Origin: Fidelibacterota bacterium
GTDB taxonomy: Bacteria > Fidelibacterota > UBA2242
Assembly: GCA_030603165.1 (NCBI GenBank)
Contig: JAUVYH010000008.1
Span: 1 to 37,864 of the forward strand
Length of the DNA stretch: 37,864 bases
Direction: 5' to 3'
Both the position numbers and the translations under genes were made by a program. This document shows, piece after piece, positions 1 through 7,313 of this stretch. The notes under the pieces were generated by a model. That model saw only the letters and a program-made list of their open reading frames with translations, made no database searches and was not told where the DNA came from. Each line of letters opens with the position of its first letter. Position 1 is the first letter of the stretch.

Positions 1-261
1 CATTTTCTTTATTTGACTACTGTTTCCCCAATTTGGACCAGATTTAATGGAAATGATATACCGAATACCTTTATCGTCATATTCAAGATCAATTCCTTCC
101 GTTGAAGACTTCCTACCACCATAAACCTTTGAATTGATAAAAATGGCTAAACCTTCAAGAAAATCACCAAAAATGGTTTCTTCTTGTGATGAAAGATGAG
201 CGTCAAGTAAAGTTTTGACTAAATCGTGTGCGGTGAGGGTATTTTTTGCTTTGAAGTTCAT
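1..261 (-). CDS. Type II restriction endonuclease, PmeII-like family (N-terminal part; gene runs off the left edge)
   Basis: Reverse-strand ORF from ATG at 261: MNFKAKNTLTAHDLVKTLLDAHLSSQEETIFGDFLEGLAIFINSKVYGGRKSSTEGIDLEYDDKGIRYISIKSGPNWGNSSQIKKM. The E-G-I-D-L...IKSGPNWGNSSQ stretch is PD-(D/E)xK-like; PmeII-family recollection, not searched. Confidence 0.6.
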   Translation of the reverse strand, partial: MNFKAKNTLTAHDLVKTLLDAHLSSQEETIFGDFLEGLAIFINSKVYGGRKSSTEGIDLEYDDKGIRYIISIKSGPNWGNSSQIKKM

Positions 262-464
262 TACGATATGGATTGGTCTATATCATAATTATTATTAATT
301 GCGTCAGCAATAGCACCGTACCAATCAATATTTTCAGTAATTGAGTCTTCAAGTTTAGATATCTCATCCAAAGTTAAATTTCTTTCTATCTCTTGTTGAG
401 CAACGGTTTGAACATCTTCTATATTAATAGAATATATTATTTTTTTATTTAAGTCTTTTTCCAT
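261..464 (-). CDS. Small hypothetical protein (67 aa), translationally coupled to the REase
   Basis: ORF MEKDLNKKIIYSINIEDVQTVAQQEIERNLTLDEISKLEDSITENIDWYGAIADAINNNYDIDQSIS; its stop overlaps the REase start (TAATG). Confidence 0.65.
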   Translation of the reverse strand: MEKDLNKKIIYSINIEDVQTVAQQEIERNLTLDEISKLEDSITENIDWYGAIADAINNNYDIDQSIS

Positions 465-482
465 TTCAGAATCCTTTTTATT

Positions 483-1412
483 TTATTGGCAAAAAATGTT
501 TTGTCTGTGCCAATGAATTGCATTTTGATGAGGATATATTTCAACATTGCTTGGTAAAAGTAATTTTGAAGAATTGTACTTTAGATCTTTTAAGAATTCA
601 TAATTACCCATTTTACCAAAACTTGACGGTAAAGAATTAACTTTTGATGAAACTTGAATGTTGTAATTATCAAGTAATGTAAACCAACCAACATCAAATG
701 CCCAATGATGTAAGTGACATAAAGCTATACCGTTCCATATGTCATCCTTACCCTTAAAGCTATGAGGTACAATATGTGCAGCTTCTACTTCCCAAAATAA
801 TGAATCAGGCGAACTAATTTTCATACCACAAATTGAACACTTATAATCATAGGCAATTATTACAGCATGACGAAAAGCTCTTGACCTTAATGTGGTTTGT
901 TTTGATACGTTAATTACCTTCTTTTTTTTATTAATAGGATTGTAACTTTTAGGTCTTGAAGATTCGTTTAACTTTTTTATGATTTTTTGTACTTCGTATG
1001 ACTTTATCGGAATTATATCTTTTTTTTCTCCATGAACTTCTAACAATTTAAGTGCTATATCAAGCCCATTTTCAGTAAGCATCCATTCTCTTTTGTTAGT
1101 CAGTTTAATTGTTCTTGTTGGCCTAGTCACCATTTTATTTTTGGCTAATGAATCAGCCGCACGAAAGAGTAAACGATGCCACAAAAAGGATTTCTTAACT
1201 CTGTTTTCTTTCCTGTAAACTGTTTCTAAATAGGCACTCCTTTGTATATCGGTTAACTCAAATTCATTCCCAATTTCAACTACAATTTCTTCACCAGAGC
1301 TAAATTCTTTTATTGATCCATTATGCCGGAAAAGTGCTCTCAGCAATGCATTTTCAACATCTTGCCTTAAAGGCATTTTTAACTCTCTTAACATTCTACC
1401 TTCGTAACTCAT
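483..1412 (-). CDS. HNH endonuclease with an N-terminal Mrr-N/winged-helix-like region
   Basis: C-terminal CSICGMKI...EVEAAHIVPHSFKGKDDIWNGIALCHLHHWAFDVGWFTL matches an HNH_2-type core with Cys ligands; N-terminus resembles restriction-associated winged-helix domains. Confidence 0.75.
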   Translation of the reverse strand: MSYEGRMLRELKMPLRQDVENALLRALFRHNGSIKEFSSGEEIVVEIGNEFELTDIQRSAYLETVYRKENRVKKSFLWHRLLFRAADSLAKNKMVTRPTRTIKLTNKREWMLTENGLDIALKLLEVHGEKKDIIPIKSYEVQKIIKKLNESSRPKSYNPINKKKKVINVSKQTTLRSRAFRHAVIIAYDYKCSICGMKISSPDSLFWEVEAAHIVPHSFKGKDDIWNGIALCHLHHWAFDVGWFTLLDNYNIQVSSKVNSLPSSFGKMGNYEFLKDLKYNSSKLLLPSNVEIYPHQNAIHWHRQNIFCQ

Positions 1413-1439
1413 TTTTCCCTTTCAATTAGAATGTAAAAA

Positions 1440-2171
1440 TTAGGTGAATACTATATAATCCTTGTTAAAACCCGTAAAGGGGTCTAATACCCAATCTTCT
1501 TCATCCGTGAAAAGTTTAATAAACCATTCAGGTAGTTTTTCGAGAAAAACGGCACTGTGACTTTTATTGTTACATTCGGTTGCCATATGTAAAACATTTG
1601 TTGGATATGCTTTTTCTCGTCCCAATCAGTTTGACACATTTTTCCCAAAACCACTTCCCACTTTTGATTTGTCACGTAGTTTATCAGTTTCGCTTAAATT
1701 CTTAAGTCTTCCATTAGACCAATTACCCATTGGAATCATTACACTTTCTTGGTTCATTTTAAAATTTCGGTTTTTATTGAACTGAAGAAGTCTTTCCCAA
1801 GAATCTCTAAATCGGTTGGGCCATTTCCCAGGATAGCAATTTTTTTTATGCCACATAAATTCTTCTGTCCAAAGCCAACCTTGTTTTCGCATTTCTAATA
1901 TGAGTTCAATTACATAAGTGTGTCGTTCGCCATTTAACACTCGTTCTTTAATGTTTAGAATAAATGTTCCTGTTGGCTTCAAAACTCTCAACAATTCTTT
2001 AGTAATGGGTAAAAACCATTCAACATATTTGTCTGGATGAATACCGCCGTAGGAATTACTTCGCTGGTTTGCATATGGGGGAGATGTAACAATCAAATCA
2101 ATTGAATTTTTTTTAAGTGATATTAATTCTTCCGCACAGTCGCCAAGGATGATATTTGTAGTGATTTCCAT
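1440..2171 (-). pseudogene. Beta-class site-specific DNA methyltransferase, interrupted by an in-frame TGA and truncated at motif I
   Basis: ORFs 1626-2171 and 1440-1625 are in the same frame, separated only by TGA at 1626-1628. Motif IV TSPPYA near the N-terminus; motif I region WVLDPFTG followed by NKDYIVFT* instead of the expected SGTT-type continuation. Confidence 0.75.
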
Positions 2172-2259
2172 GGATTTAATGTATCTCTGTATCGTATTTA
2201 AATCAAGTCAAATCTATGGAAATAAAGAACAAACTCAGGTTGCCGGATTCTTCGCTGTC
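2164..2259. repeat. Direct repeat copy 1 (left of hicAB); covers the MTase start codon and upstream region
   Basis: tccatggatttaatgtatctctgtatcgtatttaaatcaag...ggattcttcgctgtc aligns without gaps to 2840-2935, about 13 mismatches over 93 bp by eye. Confidence 0.85.
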
Positions 2260-2318
2260 ATTATTCAATCAATTCTCAAGTACTTTATATTTACCTTATA
2301 GCGATTTAGACATATTGT

Positions 2319-2537
2319 TCACGCAACTTGATAAATCAATGGTCGAAAGTGAGGAGTTGGTATCGGTTTTTTATTGGCACTGGCCGCTTCAAGCCATGCT
2401 TTTTTTGCTTTCAATGCTTCCCGTAATGCCACTTCTGGCGTTTTGCCAAAAGCGGAGCAATGTTTCAAGTCGGGAATATCTGCAATGTACCCTTCGTCTT
2501 CGTCGCTGTAAAATACATTGACATGATAATCTTTCAT
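2319..2537 (-). CDS. hicB: HicB-family antitoxin
   Basis: MKDYHVNVFYSDEDEGYIADIPDLKHCSAFGKTPEVALREALKAKKAWLEAA: typical HicB N-terminal fold; 4-nt overlap with upstream hicA. Confidence 0.85.
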   Translation of the reverse strand: MKDYHVNVFYSDEDEGYIADIPDLKHCSAFGKTPEVALREALKAKKAWLEAASANKKPIPTPHFRPLIYQVA

Positions 2538-2788
2538 GCTTCATCCTCCATTTGAAGATTATATCGTTCAATAATCTGCAATAATTGTTTCACTTGGTAT
2601 GGTTTTGCTTTTCCTTTAACATCTTGGAGGTTTACCAACTCCGGCACATCAGGATGTACAAAAATATGATGGCTGCCGTTGATACGATCTAACCGAAATC
2701 CAAACATCTCAGCCCCTGCTACGGCTTCTGAAAACCTGATATTTTTTAAACCGGATAATAACTTTTGTAGTAATTTGCGTTTCTTCAT
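2534..2788 (-). CDS. hicA: HicA-family mRNA interferase toxin (YcfA-like)
   Basis: MFGFRLDRINGSHHIFVHPDVPELVNLQDVKGKAKPYQVKQLLQII; GSHHIF contains the catalytic His; adjacent to hicB. Confidence 0.85.
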   Translation of the reverse strand: MKKRKLLQKLLSGLKNIRFSEAVAGAEMFGFRLDRINGSHHIFVHPDVPELVNLQDVKGKAKPYQVKQLLQIIERYNLQMEDEA

Positions 2789-2839
2789 CTACTTTTTTTA
2801 TGTGTCTAACTTGTCAATAGATGGAAATATTGCCGTTGA

Positions 2840-2935
2840 ATTTCCATGAATTTAATATATCTCTGTATAGTATTTAAATCAAGGCAAATCTATGGGAATA
2901 AAGAGCAGATTCAGACCGCCGGGTTCTTCGCTGTC
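2840..2935. repeat. Direct repeat copy 2 (right of hicAB)
   Basis: tccatgaatttaatatatctctgtatagtatttaaatcaagg...gggttcttcgctgtc; about 86% identical to 2164-2259 by eye. Confidence 0.85.
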
Positions 2936-2969
2936 GAAATTATTCGTGTTAAATATACATTTAATAATT

Positions 2970-2996
2970 CTCTGCGTTCTCTGCGCCTCTGCGTTT
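2970..2996. repeat. CTCTGCG-type dispersed intergenic repeat
   Basis: ctctgcgttctctgcgcctctgcgttt; same family as the right end of the element at 27481-27649. Confidence 0.6.
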
Positions 2997-3009
2997 ATAA
3001 AATATTTTT

Positions 3010-3132
3010 GTCATTTTTTGGTTCTGCCTGTCCCTTCGGGGGCTTGTCTAGGTTAGGGTTCTTGTCGGAGATCCTTCGTTGCTTCGCTTCCCTCCCCAAT
3101 TTCACTACGTTTCACGGGACAGGCAGGATGAC
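3010..3132. repeat. Intergenic inverted-repeat element
   Basis: GTCAT...CTGCCTGTCCC (3010-3034) is complementary to GGGACAGGCAG..ATGAC (3116-3132); 11-bp perfect inner arms. Confidence 0.6.
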
Positions 3133-3292
3133 ATGTATAATCACTTTTTATCTCAAAGATATCCCTTTAGGACAAAACCATCAATAATATCCAAACATTT
3201 TTTATGGGATCGAATTAATTTCTTTTCAATGAATGGTTTTGTATATTGGGACAGCGTCAATTGTTGTTTTAAATAATAACACGGAGAGACAC

Positions 3293-4045
3293 ATGCAGAG
3301 AACAGAATTAGCCGACTATTTGAACCGGTATTTGAGCATCGCTGATTTTTCCGACTATGGACCAAATGGTCTGCAGGTTGAAGGACGCGATGAGGTACAA
3401 CATATCGTCACGAGTGTCAGCGCGTCGGTTGAATTGTTTGAAAAAGCGATCGAGATGAATGCCGACGCTATTATTGTTCATCATGGAATCATCTGGAATT
3501 TTGAACGACCGGTATACCGCGGCGGCTACAAACAGCGCGTGAAACTTCTGCTGGAAAATGACATCAATCTGTTTGGATATCATCTGCCGCTGGACGCCCA
3601 TCCGGAAATTGGCAATAACGCCCAAATAGGGCATCTCTTAAATTTGACTGAGATGGAACCTTTTGGAGAATATAACGGGAAAGCAATTGGTGTAAAAGGA
3701 GTGGTCAAACCGATTGAAGCCGCGCAAATGTTTAAGAAAATCAAAGATCTTATCAATCCGGACGCGTTAGTTTTTCCGTTTGGGCCAGGTCTAATTAAAA
3801 CGGTCGGAATCATCAGCGGCGGCGCCCAGAAAGAGGTCAAACAGGCAACTCCGGCAAATCTTGATCTTTATCTGACAGGTGAAGCGGCGGAATTTATTCT
3901 GCACTATGTGAAAGAGGAAAAGATCCACTATGTCGCCGCAGGACACTACGCTACGGAAAAATTCGGGATCATTGCTCTCGGTGAACATTTAACGGAGCAA
4001 TTTGGTCTGAAGGTTGAATTTATTGATATTCCGAATCCGGTTTAG
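3293..4045 (+). CDS. Nif3-like dinuclear metal center protein
   Basis: MQRTELADYLNRYLSIADFSDYGPNGLQVEGRDEV...IIVHHGIIWN...GYHLPLDAHPEIGNNAQIGHLL...YVAAGHYATEKFGI; RBS ggagag upstream of ATG 3293. Confidence 0.9.
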   Translation: MQRTELADYLNRYLSIADFSDYGPNGLQVEGRDEVQHIVTSVSASVELFEKAIEMNADAIIVHHGIIWNFERPVYRGGYKQRVKLLLENDINLFGYHLPLDAHPEIGNNAQIGHLLNLTEMEPFGEYNGKAIGVKGVVKPIEAAQMFKKIKDLINPDALVFPFGPGLIKTVGIISGGAQKEVKQATPANLDLYLTGEAAEFILHYVKEEKIHYVAAGHYATEKFGIIALGEHLTEQFGLKVEFIDIPNPV

Positions 4046-4075
4046 GTATCGAAATAGAGAAAACGGAGTATTATA

Positions 4076-4726
4076 ATGCGAAAAAAAGTTATTGACCTTA
4101 CTCAAAAATTATATACAGGAATGCCGATATACGCCGGTGACAAACCCAATCCCGAAATCATTTCCAGACCGAGCAAATTGGCTCACGATATCACTATTTC
4201 TTCAATTCGTCTGGGGTCGCATTTCGGAACTCATATTGACGCCCCGAGACATTTCTTCCCCAAGGGCAAAAGCCTGCTTGATATCCCGGTAAATCGTTTT
4301 GTCGGAAAAGCGCTTTGCCTGAACAATGCAAACCACTTTCCCGGACCCATTGATCTGACAGAAGTGGAAAAAGCGTTTGTTGTGCGTGAAAAACCGGAAT
4401 GGATTCTACTATATACCGGCTTTGACCGGAATTGGGGCAGGAAAGATTATTTCTTAAACCATCCATACTTATCGATCTCTTTGGCAGAATTTATACTTGA
4501 GGTGAATATTTCCGGCGCAGGGGTAGATTTTCCCAGTATCGATTCTGCCAATGCACAACAATTTGATTTTCCGATTCACCGGATGCTGTTAGGTGCAGAC
4601 CGATTGGCTATTGAAAATCTTTGTTGTCTGAATAAGCTGCCCAACGATCGCCCATTCGATCTGTGCGCCCTGCCGTTGAAGATAGACGCCGATGGATCTC
4701 CGGCAAGAGTGGTGGCGATTTTATAG
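4076..4726 (+). CDS. Cyclase family protein (kynurenine formamidase-like)
   Basis: MRKKVIDLTQKLYTGMPIYAGDKP...GSHFGTHIDAPRHFFPKG: metal-binding HxGTHxDAPxH motif. Confidence 0.88.
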   Translation: MRKKVIDLTQKLYTGMPIYAGDKPNPEIISRPSKLAHDITISSIRLGSHFGTHIDAPRHFFPKGKSLLDIPVNRFVGKALCLNNANHFPGPIDLTEVEKAFVVREKPEWILLYTGFDRNWGRKDYFLNHPYLSISLAEFILEVNISGAGVDFPSIDSANAQQFDFPIHRMLLGADRLAIENLCCLNKLPNDRPFDLCALPLKIDADGSPARVVAIL

Positions 4727-5260
4727 ATTCTCTCGGGCGATTATAACGATTTTATCCCGCATCTTATATAAAAAATTCAGGTTTTCTTCCCAGTAATAAT
4801 CGGAGTAAGTCCACAGCAGGCGCACGAACTCTCCGTGAGCATAGAGCATGGTGACTTCGGCAAATATGCCGTTTCCGGTATAGATGCGGTGGGAAAAGTT
4901 CTTGGCGGAAAATAGAACCAGTTTTGCCGGAGTAAGATAGCCGGGATCGATATTGACTACTCTTCGGTTGGGAATTGTCGAATCAATTTCGGTTTCAAGC
5001 TGATTGGTCCGGATTTTTATTTGATTGAACGCCTCAAGATTTACGGGTTTCTCAAAAACAAAAAACTGTTTTTGGAGATCAGCGCCGAATTCTTTGACAT
5101 AGTAATCGGTAAAATCGGTCACCTTATAGGATAAGCCGCTTCCCCAAACAGCCCCTAAGCGTTCCGTCAAATGTCCGAGAACTTGCTGCAATTGCTCCGG
5201 CGTGGAAAACATTATAGCGACGAAAGGATGAGCGCATGGCGGTGTTTTTATAATGCCCAT
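4721..5260 (-). CDS. DUF4416 family protein
   Basis: MGIIKTPPCAHPFVAIMFSTPE...YKVTDFTDYYVKEFGADLQKQFFVFEKPV...NIDPGYLTPAKLVLFSAKNFSHRIY. Confidence 0.8.
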   Translation of the reverse strand: MGIIKTPPCAHPFVAIMFSTPEQLQQVLGHLTERLGAVWGSGLSYKVTDFTDYYVKEFGADLQKQFFVFEKPVNLEAFNQIKIRTNQLETEIDSTIPNRRVVNIDPGYLTPAKLVLFSAKNFSHRIYTGNGIFAEVTMLYAHGEFVRLLWTYSDYYWEENLNFLYKMRDKIVIIARENL

Positions 5261-6630
5261 TAATTGTCCTCCTTTAGTGGTTGTTTCCTGACAGACATAT
5301 TCAGGTCGTTTGAAAGTTGGCGCAGCTCAAGGAATTTTTCGACTGGAAAATCATCGGTTGCGCATGGATATAATGTGTTGTTAGTTAATAGAGGATCCAT
5401 ATCGTCCCAAACAGATCCCAGCGCTTTAGCCCGGTTCCAGTGCGCTGTGTGCGGTATCGGCGAGTATGACGCCAGGCGTGAAACGGCTCCCAGATCAGCA
5501 ACATAGCGAATACTTTTTTCTATATCTGAATAGCGTTGCCCCGGTAGTCCCATAATTAAATAGGCTTCAATATCCGAGCGCTTGTAACCGGCGTTTTCTA
5601 AATTATTTAGCGCCAGTTCGAAATGATCGGTGGATACTTTATCAGTTGATGCTTTTTGCCATTTTGGGATAATGGATTCCAGGCTGATGCGGATTGTCTG
5701 GAATCCGGCGCGTTTCATTAAAGCTGCCAGCTCGGGATCGATTTCCCTGGCGAACAGACCGTTTGGTGTGTGAAATTTTGCATTTACGCCGTGTTTTAAT
5801 AATCCTTTTAGGATCGGAATAATATGCCGTTTTTTATTAATAAACAGGGCGTCGTCGTAAAAGGCAAATTGACGGATACCGAATTGTTCATAAAGACAGA
5901 CAATTTCTGAGATGACATCTTCCGGGGCGCGCTGTAAAAACCGTGGATTTAAATATGGCGTTGCGCAATAATCACAGTGCAGCGGACATCCGCGGGAGCT
6001 CATGATCGCCACCGCATTGATTTTCGTGTATAAATCCCAGGGCAATATTCCAGTATCATCAAATTCCGGGATAGCTGAATAGTCCCGTTCGATTTCATGA
6101 ATCGTATCCAGAAGCATCAAAGTCTGCTTCTCGCCATATCCGGTAATAAGATGATCCGGCTGCACGATTTTTCGGGCGTGCTCCGGGAACAGCGAAGCAT
6201 AGATGCCGCCCAGAATTATTTTGGCTGCGGGAAAAGATTCTCTGAGGATTTTTACGGTTTCGGCAACACCCGGATACCAATAACTCATGTGTGATGTCAA
6301 CAGTATTGCCTTAGGAGGATCGATGTTTTGAAGGGCTGATAGAAATTGTTCTCTGGTCGCTCCGTATAATCCGAACCGTCTGGGAACGTGAGTCACGGCT
6401 TCGGGTTTCGGGATAATGGTCTTGTGGTATTTTCCTCTGCCTGAGAGCTTAGTTGCAGGATCGGAATTGTTCCATCTTAGTCGATCGGTAAGATCGATCA
6501 GCTGAAATTCATAGCCGTAACTGCGGAGGAATTTTCCGACATACAGCAAGCCCAGCGGTTTTGCCCACAGGTCATATGCGGCGAAATCGGCGATCCAGGG
6601 GTTGATAAGCAAAACAGAAGGCGCTTTCAT
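5260..6630 (-). CDS. B12-binding-domain radical SAM protein
   Basis: SSRGCPLHCDYCATPYLNPRF (CxxxCxxC cluster motif), upstream cobalamin-binding-like region, RISLESIIPKWQKAS and YLIMGLPGQ segments. Confidence 0.88.
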   Translation of the reverse strand: MKAPSVLLINPWIADFAAYDLWAKPLGLLYVGKFLRSYGYEFQLIDLTDRLRWNNSDPATKLSGRGKYHKTIIPKPEAVTHVPRRFGLYGATREQFLSALQNIDPPKAILLTSHMSYWYPGVAETVKILRESFPAAKIILGGIYASLFPEHARKIVQPDHLITGYGEKQTLMLLDTIHEIERDYSAIPEFDDTGILPWDLYTKINAVAIMSSRGCPLHCDYCATPYLNPRFLQRAPEDVISEIVCLYEQFGIRQFAFYDDALFINKKRHIIPILKGLLKHGVNAKFHTPNGLFAREIDPELAALMKRAGFQTIRISLESIIPKWQKASTDKVSTDHFELALNNLENAGYKRSDIEAYLIMGLPGQRYSDIEKSIRYVADLGAVSRLASYSPIPHTAHWNRAKALGSVWDDMDPLLTNNTLYPCATDDFPVEKFLELRQLSNDLNMSVRKQPLKEDN

Positions 6631-6738
6631 AGCGTTAAACTACAGCTTGAATTGAGGATATTCAACACTCTTGGATTATATTTTCAGTTGCACCAGAAGC
6701 TCACTCCTGACATTTTTTTGCAACTCTTCATTAGTAAA

Positions 6739-6764
6739 CATTCCCAAGCTGGGGCTTGGGAATG
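6739..6764. repeat. Intergenic palindrome cattcccaagctggggcttgggaatg
   Basis: Arms CATTCCCAAGC/GCTTGGGAATG around a short loop. Confidence 0.6.
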
Positions 6765-6832
6765 AGCGGAGTTCTGGGGTTTGTGTCAAGAACATCTCTA
6801 CGAGGGGAATGAGAAGAAAAGGGATATGATAG

Positions 6833-6911
6833 CTTTGCGAAAGCTATCTCAATGGAGTTCTCAAGAAATAGTTATAAATATTCACACTTTATGGAGTTAA
6901 CTTTCGCAAAG
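6833..6911. repeat. 79-bp element with CTTTGCGAAAG inverted termini, copy A
   Basis: CTTTGCGAAAG at 6833-6843 and its reverse complement CTTTCGCAAAG at 6901-6911. Confidence 0.65.
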
Positions 6912-6980
6912 ATTTGCTACACAAAATCCTAAATCCCCTCCCCTTTTTTTTAAATCATTGGTCAACTATTTTTAGACAAT

Positions 6981-7048
6981 TACACCTGGCAGGTTTAAAA
7001 GATTCTTCTACCTCGAATACGATTATTTAAATAAATCTGACAGGTGTA
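6981..7048. repeat. ~68-bp MITE/REP-like element, copy 1
   Basis: TACACCTGGCAGGTTTAAA...AAATCTGACAGGTGTA inverted ends; interior GATTCTTCTACCTCGAA shared with copy 2 in opposite orientation. Confidence 0.65.
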
Positions 7049-7205
7049 CTTTAATCTTCGCACTGTTCCATCAGGTCCTCAGACCTGACGGAACTAAAAT
7101 CCCGAAGGGATTGAACATGAATAACATCAGACGAAGTCTGGTGAGATAAGAAGTCCTCCCCAAAAACAGAACACCGGAGGTGTTTAACGGTTTATTGTTG
7201 ATTAT

Positions 7206-7284
7206 CTTTGCGAAAGTTTCTTTGGATAATACGAAAGATTCAAGAAAATATCGTGAAGTACTATTAGATATAGCTTTCGCAAAG
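7206..7284. repeat. 79-bp element with CTTTGCGAAAG inverted termini, copy B
   Basis: CTTTGCGAAAG at 7206-7216 and CTTTCGCAAAG at 7274-7284; same length as copy A. Confidence 0.65.
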
Positions 7285-7313
7285 TTCTCAATTGGCAAAC
7301 CAAACCGTTTTTG

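Noticed and set aside
1626-1628. Possible UGA=Trp recoding in the methyltransferase
   Set aside because: TGA is used as a normal stop elsewhere in the window (for example trxB and the TrmH/SpoU gene) and Trp is otherwise TGG; a nonsense mutation or sequencing error is simpler.
2216-2521. 101-aa plus-strand ORF
   Set aside because: Antisense to hicB and overlaps direct repeat copy 1; no family resemblance.
3308-3840. Minus-strand ORFs opposite the Nif3-like gene
   Set aside because: Shadow ORFs with no motifs; plus-strand gene well supported.
7071-7298. 75-aa minus-strand ORF (and 7202-7396)
   Set aside because: Composed of the intergenic repeat sequence; no protein-like features.
6650-7300. 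Possible tRNA or small RNA gene in the hairpin-rich intergenic region
   Set aside because: No tRNA-like T-loop (GGTTCGAATCC) or cloverleaf found; hairpins fit dispersed repeats better.
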